From: an uncultured bacterium
GTDB lineage: Bacteria; Cyanobacteriota; Vampirovibrionia; Gastranaerophilales; Gastranaerophilaceae
Length of the DNA: 64,000 nt
Direction: 5' to 3'
Assembly: GCA_949284415.1 (NCBI GenBank)
Contig: CASDVM010000029.1
Location: forward strand, 27,164-91,163
The notes beneath the pieces were generated by a model. It was not told where the DNA came from, ran no database searches, and saw only the letters and a program-made list of their open reading frames with translations. The translations under genes were made by a program, and so were the position numbers. This document shows positions 32,228 through 41,262 of the stretch, piece after piece (within the stretch, counting starts at the first letter, position 1; each line of letters opens with the position of its first letter).

Positions 32228-33559
32228 ATGTTAAACGAATTAAGTCAAAACTACGGAATGATTATATCAGGTGCAATTCTTTTAATTGCGTATATTTTTA
32301 TAGCGGCGGAAAAAGTTCAAAAATCTGTTGTGGCGCTTGCGGGTGCTTCATTAACCATGCTTTTGGGTTTAATTCCGTTTCACGGGTATTATGACAGTAA
32401 TCTTTCCCAATATATGAAATCTGTATTTGAATATATTGAATTTGATGTAATATTTTTGCTTGTCGGAATGATGATAATTGTGCATATTGCCTCGAAAAGC
32501 GGTGTGTTTAAATGGATGGCGCTTGAGCTTTTAAAATATACTAAAGGTCATCCTAAACTTGTTTTGTTTGCACTTGCGGTATTTACGGCTGTTGCTTCGG
32601 CATTTCTTGATAACGTAACCACCGTTGTTTTGATTATGCCTGTAACCTTTATAATTGCAAAAGAATTTGAATGTGATCCTGTGCCGTTTTTGATAACGGA
32701 GGTTATTGCTTCCAATATAGGGGGTACGGCAACGCTTATCGGAGATCCGCCGAATATTATAATAGGAGCAAAGGCCGGATTAAGTTTTATGGACTTTGTG
32801 AATGAATTGACGCTTATTGTTGTAATAATTTTTGCGGTCTGTACAGGAGTTTTAATATATATGTTCAGGAATTCTCTTACTGCATCAAAAGAAAAAATGG
32901 AACATATAGCAAATCTTGATAATTCTGAAACAATTACTGACAAAAATTTGATGATACGTTCAATGATTACTCTGGTGCTAGTAATAACCGGATTTGTAAC
33001 ACATGACATAACAGGTATTCCTGCATACGTTTTTGCTGCTGCAGGGTCTGCTTTCCTGCTTTTGTTTGAAAATCCGAAGGAAGTATATAAAGATGTAGAG
33101 TGGCTTACTATTTTTTTCTTTATAGGTTTATTCATAATCATCGGCGGTTTTGAGGCAAACGGAGGGATAAGTTTTCTTGCTCGGAAGCTTATAGAATTGA
33201 CGTACGGAAGTTTGGATGCGGCTGCTATGTTAATTCTCTGGGGATCGGGTATTTTATCGGGAATTGTTGATAATATCCCGTACACAGCTACAATGGCGCC
33301 GATGATTGCGGAAATTCAGCATGCTCTTCCGTATTCGGGCACAGGTCATTATCCTCTGTGGTGGGCGTTATCATTAGGGGCTTGTCTTGGAGGAAACCTG
33401 ACAATTATAGGTGCAGCGGCAAATGTGATTGTAAGTGAAACTGCATCGGTAAACGGTCATCCTATTTCTTTTATGCGGTTTATGAAATATGGAGCACTTG
33501 TAACATTTATTTCGCTGGTGTTGAGTTCTGTGTACCTGTATTTGAAGTATCTGCAATAA
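32228..33559 (+). CDS. ArsB/NhaD-superfamily anion or sodium transporter
   Basis: The 443-residue polytopic protein has about 11-12 helices with the family signature SAFLDNVTTVVLIMPVTF and a reentrant segment EVIASNIGGTATLIGDPPNII, repeated in the second half as GILSGIVDNIPYTATMAP and LGACLGGNLTIIGAAANVI. This is the CitM/ArsB/P-protein (SLC13-like) group. Substrate (arsenite, citrate, or sodium/proton) cannot be told; no arsenic genes are near. Stand-alone gene. Confidence 0.9.
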   Translation: MLNELSQNYGMIISGAILLIAYIFIAAEKVQKSVVALAGASLTMLLGLIPFHGYYDSNLSQYMKSVFEYIEFDVIFLLVGMMIIVHIASKSGVFKWMALELLKYTKGHPKLVLFALAVFTAVASAFLDNVTTVVLIMPVTFIIAKEFECDPVPFLITEVIASNIGGTATLIGDPPNIIIGAKAGLSFMDFVNELTLIVVIIFAVCTGVLIYMFRNSLTASKEKMEHIANLDNSETITDKNLMIRSMITLVLVITGFVTHDITGIPAYVFAAAGSAFLLLFENPKEVYKDVEWLTIFFFIGLFIIIGGFEANGGISFLARKLIELTYGSLDAAAMLILWGSGILSGIVDNIPYTATMAPMIAEIQHALPYSGTGHYPLWWALSLGACLGGNLTIIGAAANVIVSETASVNGHPISFMRFMKYGALVTFISLVLSSVYLYLKYLQ

Positions 33560-33614
33560 GAGTTTTTTCTTTAACTTTCAAAACAGGGTAAAACTTTTAA
33601 AAAAGTAAATATTA

Positions 33615-34151
33615 TTAAAACCAATCTTTTAAAGGTCTTATTTCTCCGCACTCAAGTTCGTATTCCTCAGCTTCAGAACTTCTTAAGATACTGTCAATTC
33701 TAAGATGTTCTTTTATTGGATTTTGCAGAAAAACTTCTCCTGTTTCGCGATCAAAAACTTTTGCATAATTTAATCCGACATTGACACAGTAAGGAAGGCG
33801 TATTCTGTTTTCGTCTTCATCATACCATGCAAGTCCGTGCGTACGGCAGACAATCCCTCTGTATTTGTAAACACTGCACATATTGCTAATCAAAAACGGA
33901 CATTTATATAATTTCGGGTTTTCGCGCTTCAATCGTTTGATTTCTTCTTTTATATTATGTTTTATTCCAAAAGGAAGCTCAACAAATCCCGACATTAAAT
34001 ATTCAAGTTCAAGCCTTGAATAAGGATATTCCCCGACTTCACAGCAGGAAGAACAGCCGGGTTTGCATTTGATAAATTCGCACTGTTCTTCAAAATATTG
34101 TTCAAGTCTTTTATCTAATTTTTCAAGGAATTTTTCATATCTTTTAAGCAT
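33615..34151 (-). CDS. YkgJ-family cysteine-cluster protein
   Basis: The 178-residue protein has eight cysteines in the YkgJ pattern: FIKCKPGCSSCCEV near 27-36, YKCPFLISNMCSVYKYRGIVCRTHG (about 90-114), and LPYCVNVG. Such proteins likely bind iron or zinc clusters; the function is unclear. Its start overlaps the stop of the GT39 gene (TAATG), so the two are translated together. Confidence 0.85.
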   Translation of the reverse strand: MLKRYEKFLEKLDKRLEQYFEEQCEFIKCKPGCSSCCEVGEYPYSRLELEYLMSGFVELPFGIKHNIKEEIKRLKRENPKLYKCPFLISNMCSVYKYRGIVCRTHGLAWYDEDENRIRLPYCVNVGLNYAKVFDRETGEVFLQNPIKEHLRIDSILRSSEAEEYELECGEIRPLKDWF

Positions 34152-35827
34152 TAATGAACCTTCACGAGTGAATATTTTCTGCCGTCCAATATTATGTCAA
34201 AATCAAGAGTTCTATCTACCTGGGGCATCTGTTTTTCTCTCACGACAACGACAACATCTCTGTCATCCAAAATATGGCCGAGTTTTGCCATTTCCTGTTC
34301 ATCGTCCTGCGAGATGAAGTAAACTTTGCTCTTATTTTCTTTATCAACATACGATCCGTAATAATAAAGTACGGAATATTTTCTTTCATTATTCAGAACT
34401 ACAATTTTTTTGTTATTTTCTTTAGCGTATTTTGCAAACTTCATCAAATCATTTTGACCGAATTCGTAATCCATATTGTAAAATAATTTTGTTCCGAAAG
34501 CGGAAGTTATGATTATAAGGAGTGCGTAGCAGGCAAAAACGCCTTTCGGGGAATTTTTCACCGCGCATATTATGCTTGAAATTCCGAAAATCGCTACCAT
34601 AATTATACAGAACCATTTTATAATCAGAAAATCAGCATACATTTGAGAGGGTAAAAAATACTTTGAAAAACATGTTACAAACGCTGCCAGTATACAAATT
34701 CCTCCTAAAATATAAACTGAAATGTTAACAGGTTTTTTATATTTTTCGTTGAATATATAATTCTCCCACAACGAGCCGATTATAAAAGATGTGAAGAAAT
34801 ATACTGGCAGAATATATGTTATAAGTTTTGTTCTTGAAGCAGAAAAGAAAAGCAAAGTTACTGCAAAACCTATAATATTGAATAACAGAAATTTTTGTCT
34901 GTCTGTCATGTTTTTAAAGTCAAAACTTTTAACGGATACAAGTTTCGCTATCCCTGAAGAAATTGCCGAAAATACCCATGGGATTAATCCCCAGAATATA
35001 GTTACAAAGTAAAACCAGAAAGGTTGTGCTCTGTCAATTTCACTTGATGAGAAAAACCTGTTTATATGGTGTTTCATAATGTATTCGTTAAAAAATAAAG
35101 GATCATGGATTTTGAACATAATAATATGCCATGGAAGCACAATTAAAAAGAACAGTAAAAATCCGGGTAAAATATATTGCGGCCTGAAAACCTGTTTAAA
35201 AGTTTTGTTTGCAAGAGTTACAAAAAACATAACGGCAAACGGAACGACAAAACCAGGAATTCCCTTTGCCATTACAGCAAGTCCCGAAAATATATAAAAA
35301 AGCCACCACATGTATTTTTTGTTTCTGTCTTCAACAAATTGAGTCAAAAGACCGAACATAACGGAAAATCCGATACATGTTGTTACAACAATATCGAGAA
35401 TTGCAAATTTTGCAAGCATTACAAATTCCAGAGTCGTTGCAAGAATTATTGCCGATATTACGCCAAAACGCCTCGATACAACTTTTTTACCCGTAAAATA
35501 AACAAGCAGAGTTGAAAGAGTCCCGTATAAAGCGACAGGAAAGCGCGCCGTAAATTCTGTTACCTTTCCGAAAATAACAAACGACAAACACTCTCCCCAG
35601 AAATAAAGAGGGGGTTTTTCAAAAAAGTATTCGCCGTTTAAATAAAGCGTTAAAAAATCTCTGCTGTGAAACATATCCCTTGCCATAGAAACATAGCGGG
35701 TTTCATCAACATCCATTAAAGCGTAACTGCCTATATTAAAGAAAAATACAAAATAGCATAAAATTAAAAGCCCTAAAAATGTAGATAAATCACTATGTTT
35801 TTTTATAAAATCAATAATTTTTTCCAT
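34151..35827 (-). CDS. GT39/ArnT-like dolichyl/undecaprenyl-phosphate glycosyltransferase
   Basis: The start chosen is the ATG at 35825-35827 with AGAGAGA in front. The 558-residue protein has about 12 membrane helices; the first periplasmic loop carries YALMDVDETRYVSMARDM, the D-E acidic pair of PMT/ArnT-type lipid-phosphate-sugar transferases, and FEKPPLYFW after it. A periplasmic C-terminal domain of about 90 residues follows. It would transfer a sugar from a polyprenyl phosphate to lipid A or a glycoprotein; target unknown. Confidence 0.9.
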   Translation of the reverse strand: MEKIIDFIKKHSDLSTFLGLLILCYFVFFFNIGSYALMDVDETRYVSMARDMFHSRDFLTLYLNGEYFFEKPPLYFWGECLSFVIFGKVTEFTARFPVALYGTLSTLLVYFTGKKVVSRRFGVISAIILATTLEFVMLAKFAILDIVVTTCIGFSVMFGLLTQFVEDRNKKYMWWLFYIFSGLAVMAKGIPGFVVPFAVMFFVTLANKTFKQVFRPQYILPGFLLFFLIVLPWHIIMFKIHDPLFFNEYIMKHHINRFFSSSEIDRAQPFWFYFVTIFWGLIPWVFSAISSGIAKLVSVKSFDFKNMTDRQKFLLFNIIGFAVTLLFFSASRTKLITYILPVYFFTSFIIGSLWENYIFNEKYKKPVNISVYILGGICILAAFVTCFSKYFLPSQMYADFLIIKWFCIIMVAIFGISSIICAVKNSPKGVFACYALLIIITSAFGTKLFYNMDYEFGQNDLMKFAKYAKENNKKIVVLNNERKYSVLYYYGSYVDKENKSKVYFISQDDEQEMAKLGHILDDRDVVVVVREKQMPQVDRTLDFDIILDGRKYSLVKVH

Positions 35828-35970
35828 AATATCTCTCTTTTTTAAATCACACAAAACAATTTTATCATAAATATATGTTAAGGTTCCTTAAATATAATAT
35901 TAATACCATAAAACGCAGTTATAAGTATTATGCTATTGCTTTTTCTATAATAATTATTTAGAATATTCTT

Positions 35971-36546
35971 ATGATAGAAAAAGCTAAAAAAGAACTCGAA
36001 AAACTCCTTGAAGGCAATAAAAATTTTGTAAACGGCACACCGACCGCTAAAAACATGTCGCTTGAAACTTTGAAAAAGTTCGCATTTCATCAGGAACCTT
36101 ATGCGTGTGTTTTGACCTGTTCTGACAGCCGTGCGGTTCCTGAAATAATATTTGACTGCGGTATCGGCGAACTTTTTGTAGTAAGAGTTGCAGGAATGAC
36201 TACAGGTCCTAATGTTGTAGAAAGCGTTGAATATGCGGTAAAGAAACTTGAGGTGCCTTTACTGATACTTCTGGGACATGATGACTGCGGAGTTATGAAA
36301 TATGCAAAGGAACACTATCCCGAGCCGATGAAGGATTTTGCGTCAATCTTAAAATGTGTATATCCTGTCCTGAATCATAAAGAAAATATAGAATGCCATA
36401 ACTTTTTTGCTCAGGAGCATACTAAATGGGTTGAAGATTATTTGATGAAACATTCAGTTATTATTAACGAAGCTGTTAAGTCCGGGAAATTACAGATTGC
36501 AAAATGCCACTTTGACCATTCGACAGGATTGGTTAATCTCATATAA
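35971..36546 (+). CDS. Beta-class carbonic anhydrase
   Basis: The 191-residue enzyme has all zinc ligands and the catalytic pair: C50-x-D52-x-R54 in LTCSDSRAVPE, H103 and C106 in LLGHDDCGVM. It interconverts carbon dioxide and bicarbonate, giving bicarbonate for carboxylations. A normal beta-CA length. It lies alone, with a palindromic terminator downstream. Confidence 0.95.
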   Translation: MIEKAKKELEKLLEGNKNFVNGTPTAKNMSLETLKKFAFHQEPYACVLTCSDSRAVPEIIFDCGIGELFVVRVAGMTTGPNVVESVEYAVKKLEVPLLILLGHDDCGVMKYAKEHYPEPMKDFASILKCVYPVLNHKENIECHNFFAQEHTKWVEDYLMKHSVIINEAVKSGKLQIAKCHFDHSTGLVNLI

Positions 36547-36563
36547 AGGTTTGTGAATATAAA

Positions 36564-36582
36564 ATTCTGAAACAAGTTCGGT
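36564..36582. repeat. Fragment of the dispersed palindromic repeat
   Basis: ATTCTGAAACAAGTTCGG is the inverse of GAACTTGTTTCAGAAT, a core of the repeat at 27528-27585. Confidence 0.4.
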
Positions 36583-36602
36583 ATGGCCTTGTTTATGAAT
36601 AA

Positions 36603-36628
36603 AAACGGCACCTTTAAAGGTGCCGTTT
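36603..36628. terminator. Perfect palindromic bidirectional terminator
   Basis: AAACGGCACCTTT followed at once by its complement AAAGGTGCCGTTT, between convergent genes. Confidence 0.8.
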
Positions 36629-36630
36629 AA

Positions 36631-36882
36631 TCAGTTGCGGGAAGATTCATTATTACCCCATAATTCTTCATATTTTATCTGATTTTTTTCATGATAGCGG
36701 GGGGATGTTTTACGGTTTGTGTTACGGATTTGGGCATCTATCTGCCTTGCAATCAGAAGCATTTTTTCTCTATCGTCTTTTTTCTTTTTTTCTTTCATTC
36801 CGTTAAGAATTGAAAAAATGCTTGCCGTAATCAGTCCTGCATAAGCTGTTATTTTCAAGATTTTTAAGAATTTATTCTGCAT
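36631..36882 (-). CDS. Small single-helix membrane protein
   Basis: The 83-residue protein has one helix near residues 6-25 (LKITAYAGLITASIFSIL), then a lysine-rich stretch (GMKEKKKKDDREKM) and a polar tail. It is read 3 bp after the ferritin-like gene at 36886, in the same operon, so it could anchor or accompany that protein. Not recognised. Confidence 0.7.
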   Translation of the reverse strand: MQNKFLKILKITAYAGLITASIFSILNGMKEKKKKDDREKMLLIARQIDAQIRNTNRKTSPRYHEKNQIKYEELWGNNESSRN

Positions 36883-36885
36883 AAA

Positions 36886-38184
36886 TTAAAACTCCATGGG
36901 TTTTACTTTTACAAATTCCTCATAATCTTCAACCGCTACAGTGTTCGGCGCTTGTGCTTTTTCTTCTAAACCGCGTTTTAAAAGTTCGGGTTCTTTTTTG
37001 CGCAATTTAGGTTCTGCCGTTACTATATCCATATTAAGCGCTGTTTTTATTAGCTGAATTGTTTGCTCTGTCGGCGCTCCTTCGCCGTTCAAAACTTTCT
37101 GTGCGTGATAACTCGGCCAATCTTCGGGAAGTTTCTCAATTGTTGTGTAGCCGAAATTGTCATCATGACGCTTATCAATTTCATTTTCCAGAATATTTGT
37201 TACGTATTCTTTCTGGGTTTCAAAGTGGCACGGAAGAACGATTTTATTTCCGATAATTTCTTCGGGATCGCGTTTTTCATATTTTTTTAGTAAATCAACT
37301 GCAACTTGAAGATGACCAAGTTCAAATGCAAGAAATTCTTCCCAGATTTGTTTGAGTTTGTCGTTTTCTTCATCTTTGTAGCAGTTGTAGTATGTGCAAA
37401 CTTCGGTGAATTCATGAAGAAGGAGTTTTTCATAAGGCGTTTCATTCGGGTCTATCAAAGATTCATACATTGTTACGTGTTCTTCTTCTACATCGCATAT
37501 TTCACCGAAAGTTCTTCTTAAATCATCATTAGGATACATCATGCCGTGTTCTGCATAAAAATTATGCGTCTGCTGTTCACCCGATACAAGAGTGTAAATA
37601 TTTACTTTTGTCTGCGGTGAAGCTGTAGCTCTGTCATAATGTTTGCGGAGTCTTACTCTGTTGTCGTTGTGGTGGTTTTGTGTCGGGCGGCTCAAAACAA
37701 CATCTGTCATTCCCTGCAGAATATTATCAGGGTCAATTCCGTCAACCATATAAGCCCACTGGCTGTATCTGTAAAGGTGGTCAAAGTCCTCTAAAAGTCC
37801 GAAATTGAATGTTTCTTTTACATAATCATCAGGTTCGTTCTGCGCCATCCACGCTGTTAAATCGACTGCAACCTGTTCATAGCCTAAAGTTGTTTCAAGA
37901 ACTGTCTGGCATGCAGGAGTAAGCCAGTTCACCGTTGTCTGCTGCATATCTTCAATTTTTCTTGATAAAGCCATAAGTTTTTTAACTTCCATATCGGGAC
38001 AGCATCTTGCAAAGTTATGTTTAAAATTCCATGCTTCAACTTCAATGCCGTTCATTAAAATTTGCCGTGTTCTTGAATAGCAGTCAACCGAATGTTTGTC
38101 AAAAGGTCTTTTAACAATATCATGCCAGCTTCTGAGCTGTTTTTCTACGGGAATTCCCTTTTCTTCTAACGGATTAAATGTCAT
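36886..38184 (-). CDS. Large ferritin-like (diiron-fold) protein, unknown
   Basis: The 432-residue soluble protein is rich in histidine, glutamate and aromatic residues, with repeated E-x-x-H-type helices: LLEDFDHLYRYSQW, SGEQQTHNFYAEH, CDVEEEHVTMYE, LLLHEFTEVCTYYN and FELGHLQVAVDLLKKYE. This looks like a ferritin-like four-helix fold, possibly with a C-terminal addition (DDNFGYTT onwards). It has no named family I recognise; AAAGGAGA precedes the ATG. A diiron role (oxygen or peroxide handling) is likely but unproven. Confidence 0.7.
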   Translation of the reverse strand: MTFNPLEEKGIPVEKQLRSWHDIVKRPFDKHSVDCYSRTRQILMNGIEVEAWNFKHNFARCCPDMEVKKLMALSRKIEDMQQTTVNWLTPACQTVLETTLGYEQVAVDLTAWMAQNEPDDYVKETFNFGLLEDFDHLYRYSQWAYMVDGIDPDNILQGMTDVVLSRPTQNHHNDNRVRLRKHYDRATASPQTKVNIYTLVSGEQQTHNFYAEHGMMYPNDDLRRTFGEICDVEEEHVTMYESLIDPNETPYEKLLLHEFTEVCTYYNCYKDEENDKLKQIWEEFLAFELGHLQVAVDLLKKYEKRDPEEIIGNKIVLPCHFETQKEYVTNILENEIDKRHDDNFGYTTIEKLPEDWPSYHAQKVLNGEGAPTEQTIQLIKTALNMDIVTAEPKLRKKEPELLKRGLEEKAQAPNTVAVEDYEEFVKVKPMEF

Positions 38185-38210
38185 TTTTTATTCTCCTTTC
38201 AATTTTATAA

Positions 38211-38297
38211 AAGATGCTAAGATATTAAGGCGCTAAGATACTAAGTTCTTTTAGTAATATAACCTAGTGCCTTAGTGCCCTAATCCCCTAGTATCTT
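38211..38297. repeat. Inverted octamer-array element, best-preserved copy
   Basis: Five exact 8-bp units from 38211 to 38250 (AAGATGCT, AAGATATT, AAGGCGCT, AAGATACT, AAGTTCTT), a 15-bp centre, then inverted 8-bp units at 38266-38297 (AGTGCCTT, AGTGCCCT, AATCCCCT, AGTATCTT). It fills the whole spacer, to the last base of a stop codon at 38296-38298. Confidence 0.8.
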
Positions 38298-39627
38298 ATT
38301 TTTCAAGTGCCCGGGCAAAAAGTTCGCCCGCGCATTTGTTGTAATATCTTCCGTCATCTTTTGCAAAAAGATTTTCAAAGTGGCTTAGTGCAGTGCCGTC
38401 TGTTGAATATGACGGGTTTGTCATCATAAGATGGTGTGTAGATGTGTCGTATCTTAACGGGAACAAATCATTCATCTGCATAAAACTCGGAAGTTTGTCG
38501 CTCGCCAGATAATATCCGAAAAGTGCTGAATTAATACGGTTTAATTTTTGCTCATATGAAAGTCCGCCTTCGTTATTATCGTTTGTAACTTCAACACCGG
38601 GCGCATAATCTCTGTAATATTTCAGGCGTTCAGATAAATTTCTTACGGCTTCAAAATTGTCGCCTGTTATAAAATCGGTTCCCGCATTTAAGCCCATCAT
38701 TCTATATCTTTCAAAATCATCGGAACTTTTTTCTCCGACAAAACTTATATTTGTTTTGCCCGTTCGTAAGCGGATTTCGTTTAAAATATACTGCATCTGA
38801 CGGTATTCAGGCAAAGCTCCGACTCCTGTGTAATTTGACATATCATAACCGCCGATATGCTTGGCTGAATCTATAAACATACATTCAAATCCCAAGTTTA
38901 TAAGTTTTACGCATTCGGTTATATAAATTTCAACGTGTTCGGGGTTTTGCCAGCTGAAAATTTCATCATTGCGGTACGGTCGTGCAATTTTTATCTGATC
39001 TGCCGAAATCACATGCCTGAAACCAACCTTTATACCTCTAAAATGAGCTAAATCAACAAATGCCTTCAATTGTTCTTCGGGCGTAATTTTGTCAACAATG
39101 GAATAATCAATTATATTGTCGCTGTAGCTTGCATTAAGTCTCAGACCGTAAATCGAGTTTTCTTCAAAAGGCCCTTTTTCATAAGCATCTCCGTAAATAT
39201 TCTGCCAGATTTGAGACAAAATAATACAGTTTGCCCAGCTTTTGGCGGAAGGCGGAATTGCAGGCAGTAATTTTATACAGCTTAAAATCCCTTTGCAGGT
39301 GCACCCGTTATCCATAACGGCAATTGCACGATCGTTAATCTCTATATAATTCGCAAGCCTTCCCCAGTTATCCCCGTAAATCGGTGTTCCTATATAGTCA
39401 GGGAATTTATCGTAAAAAATATTGCTTTCCGAAAGTGTTGCAATAATTTCAACAGCCTCTTTTACAGACAGCTTTAGCACATCAGCAGGCACGATATTGC
39501 CGAGCCAACGTTTTGAATAAGCATTTCCGACTCCGTGGAAGGCTATATAATTACTATAATCGTTTAGTTTTAATCTGGTTGTTTCTCCCAGAGCTTTTAA
39601 CAATTTATTTACGGCATTATTTTTCAT
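38296..39627 (-). CDS. Putative (beta/alpha)8 glycosidase, divergent GH13-like
   Basis: The 443-residue cytoplasmic protein has blocks placed like the four GH13 motifs: LAHFRGIKVGFRHV (region I), GFECMFIDSAKHIGG (region II, D as nucleophile then K-H), TNISFVGEKSSDD (region III, E as acid) and GTDFITGDNF. ENSIYGLRLNASYSDN precedes. A strict GH13 D in region IV is not clear, so the identification is tentative. Substrate would be an alpha-glucan or trehalose-like sugar. Near-by genes give no hint. Confidence 0.55.
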   Translation of the reverse strand: MKNNAVNKLLKALGETTRLKLNDYSNYIAFHGVGNAYSKRWLGNIVPADVLKLSVKEAVEIIATLSESNIFYDKFPDYIGTPIYGDNWGRLANYIEINDRAIAVMDNGCTCKGILSCIKLLPAIPPSAKSWANCIILSQIWQNIYGDAYEKGPFEENSIYGLRLNASYSDNIIDYSIVDKITPEEQLKAFVDLAHFRGIKVGFRHVISADQIKIARPYRNDEIFSWQNPEHVEIYITECVKLINLGFECMFIDSAKHIGGYDMSNYTGVGALPEYRQMQYILNEIRLRTGKTNISFVGEKSSDDFERYRMMGLNAGTDFITGDNFEAVRNLSERLKYYRDYAPGVEVTNDNNEGGLSYEQKLNRINSALFGYYLASDKLPSFMQMNDLFPLRYDTSTHHLMMTNPSYSTDGTALSHFENLFAKDDGRYYNKCAGELFARALEK

Positions 39628-39634
39628 AACATGC

Positions 39635-39648
39635 TTACTTATAAGTAA
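39635..39648. promoter_or_regulatory. Perfect palindrome upstream of the GH13-like gene
   Basis: TTACTTATAAGTAA, 14-bp perfect palindrome ending 7 bp before the ATG at 39627 (minus). It could be an operator. Confidence 0.35.
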
Positions 39649-39682
39649 TTAATGAAAAAAAATCATTACCTGAATTGTTAAT

Positions 39683-40639
39683 TTAACAGTAAAAGGAAAT
39701 TGTATCAACATTAAATTTGTTATATTGATCAAGAAATTCCGAAATTTTTTGCAGACGTATATTCATATCTGGATATTTTTTTCTATAGTCCATCAGTGTT
39801 CTTTGAATGTCAGAAAAACCTTCGGGATAATCACACAAATGCATTGCCAGATTCAATTCCCCGCGGTCATTAAAAGTACAATAATACGGAAGTTCGGATT
39901 TTTCTGATGCTAATATTAACTTTTTAATTAATTGTTTTCTTCTTGGAATTGCAAGATAGTCAAATTCGGCTGCCGTATTGGCATCATAAGAATTTACAAA
40001 AACTTTAAATAACTTTGCAAGAGTATTAGGATTTTTATCTTCTGCAGGATAAATTTCATCAACAATTTTAATCTCATTACCGTCAACTGAAAAATTATTG
40101 GGGTTTATTGTATCAAATCGCTGATTCATAGAATTTAATGTTTTAAAATCTTCTGCCAGTTTATTATAAGCTGATTGGGGCAATGCACAAAACCGCTTTA
40201 AATATACTTCATTATAATACTCCAATTTTTCGCCACGCGACATCCGGCGCATAGGAAGTCCTGCAGGCAAAACATCTTTCGACTTAAATGCATTTTTCAT
40301 AATTTCCATATTGCCGATTCTGGCAATTACATTTCCGTAATATGTTTTTAAATTTTTTAAAGCTGTATCCGTAATTATTGAAATTTTGCCAAACTTTGGA
40401 GCAGAACTGTTTGTAATTTTGAATACATAATCATCATCAATTGCATAAACAGTTCCATGACATCCCCTGCCGATTTCATTTTTTGGAGACAATTTTTTAG
40501 GCACCATTTTTGAAAAAATATCTATAAGCTCTTTTTCTTGAGTTTTATCACCGATTGATTCCGACAAATATTTGTCAAGTCTTTTGCCAAACTCTGATTT
40601 GCAGCCGCAGAAATGGGGGCTATAGCTGTTTATCTGCAT
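39683..40639 (-). CDS. Protein-kinase-like fold, possible effector kinase
   Basis: The ATG at 40637-40639 has GGAG 5 bp upstream. The 318-residue protein has a glycine-rich loop GRGCHGTVYAIDD (57-69), VFKI with the lysine K74, a catalytic-loop analogue RFDTINPNN (D176, N181, the D-x4-N spacing of protein kinases) and IVDE (D194, in place of DFG). The fold is inferred from these spacings. The N-terminus MQINSYSPHFCGC is a short cysteine-rich tag. The C-terminal domain (250-318) is unknown. No clear partner is adjacent. Confidence 0.55.
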   Translation of the reverse strand: MQINSYSPHFCGCKSEFGKRLDKYLSESIGDKTQEKELIDIFSKMVPKKLSPKNEIGRGCHGTVYAIDDDYVFKITNSSAPKFGKISIITDTALKNLKTYYGNVIARIGNMEIMKNAFKSKDVLPAGLPMRRMSRGEKLEYYNEVYLKRFCALPQSAYNKLAEDFKTLNSMNQRFDTINPNNFSVDGNEIKIVDEIYPAEDKNPNTLAKLFKVFVNSYDANTAAEFDYLAIPRRKQLIKKLILASEKSELPYYCTFNDRGELNLAMHLCDYPEGFSDIQRTLMDYRKKYPDMNIRLQKISEFLDQYNKFNVDTISFYC

Positions 40640-40712
40640 ACACACTCCGATTTTATTTATTTTTTATAATAAAACAAAAAGAAAAAAAAATTGCTAAAAA
40701 AATTTTTTTTAG

Positions 40713-40721
40713 TGCTAAAAT
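40713..40721 (+). promoter_or_regulatory. Extended -10 promoter of the ferritin gene
   Basis: TGCTAAAAT at 40713-40721 (TGnTAAAAT) with TTGCTA 19 bp further upstream at 40691-40696. AGAGGA is the ribosome site for the ATG at 40749. Confidence 0.5.
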
Positions 40722-40748
40722 CAAATTATAAAAAGAGAGGAAGTAAAT

Positions 40749-41258
40749 ATGATTAGTGAAAAATTGGAAAAAGCTTTTAATGTACAGATTAATAAAGAAT
40801 TTTATTCCGAATATTTATATCTTTCAATGCAGGCATATTTTGAAAGATTAAATTTGAAGGGTTTTGTAAACTGGATGTCTGTTCAGGTTCAGGAAGAACG
40901 TGCCCATGCTATGGGGATGTTTGATTATCTTAACCAAAGAGGCGGAACGGTAAACCTTGAAGCCGTTGAAAAACCTGAAACCGATTGGCAATCACCGCTT
41001 GACTGTTTTGAACATATTTTGAGACACGAGCAATATGTTACGGCTTCTATTAACGAACTTGCTGATGTAGCGGATGAAGTTAAAGACCGTGCGGCAATTT
41101 CATTTTTAGACTGGTATATTAAAGAACAGGTTGAAGAAGAAGATAATGTCGGACAGGTTCTTGCTACACTGAAACTTATCGGTGATGACAAGAAAGCTCT
41201 CTTAATGCTTGACAAAGACCTTGCAGCAAGAACATTTGTTCAGCCGGTAATAGGGTAA
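40749..41258 (+). CDS. Ferritin (FtnA type)
   Basis: The 169-residue protein has every ferroxidase residue of the bacterial ferritin: E17, E50, H53, E94 and Q127, in blocks NKEFYSEYLYLSMQAYF and EERAHAMGMFDYL. It stores iron in the cytoplasm as a 24-mer. Strong ribosome site (AGAGGA) and its own promoter. Confidence 0.95.
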   Translation: MISEKLEKAFNVQINKEFYSEYLYLSMQAYFERLNLKGFVNWMSVQVQEERAHAMGMFDYLNQRGGTVNLEAVEKPETDWQSPLDCFEHILRHEQYVTASINELADVADEVKDRAAISFLDWYIKEQVEEEDNVGQVLATLKLIGDDKKALLMLDKDLAARTFVQPVIG

Positions 41259-41262
41259 CTGA

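Noticed and set aside
32548..33285. 245-residue minus-strand ORF inside the anion transporter
   Set aside because: Opposite strand of a clear transporter with family motifs; a frame shadow.
38211..38297. Octamer array as a CRISPR array
   Set aside because: Units are 8 bp, without spacers, and inverted around a centre; no cas genes are near.
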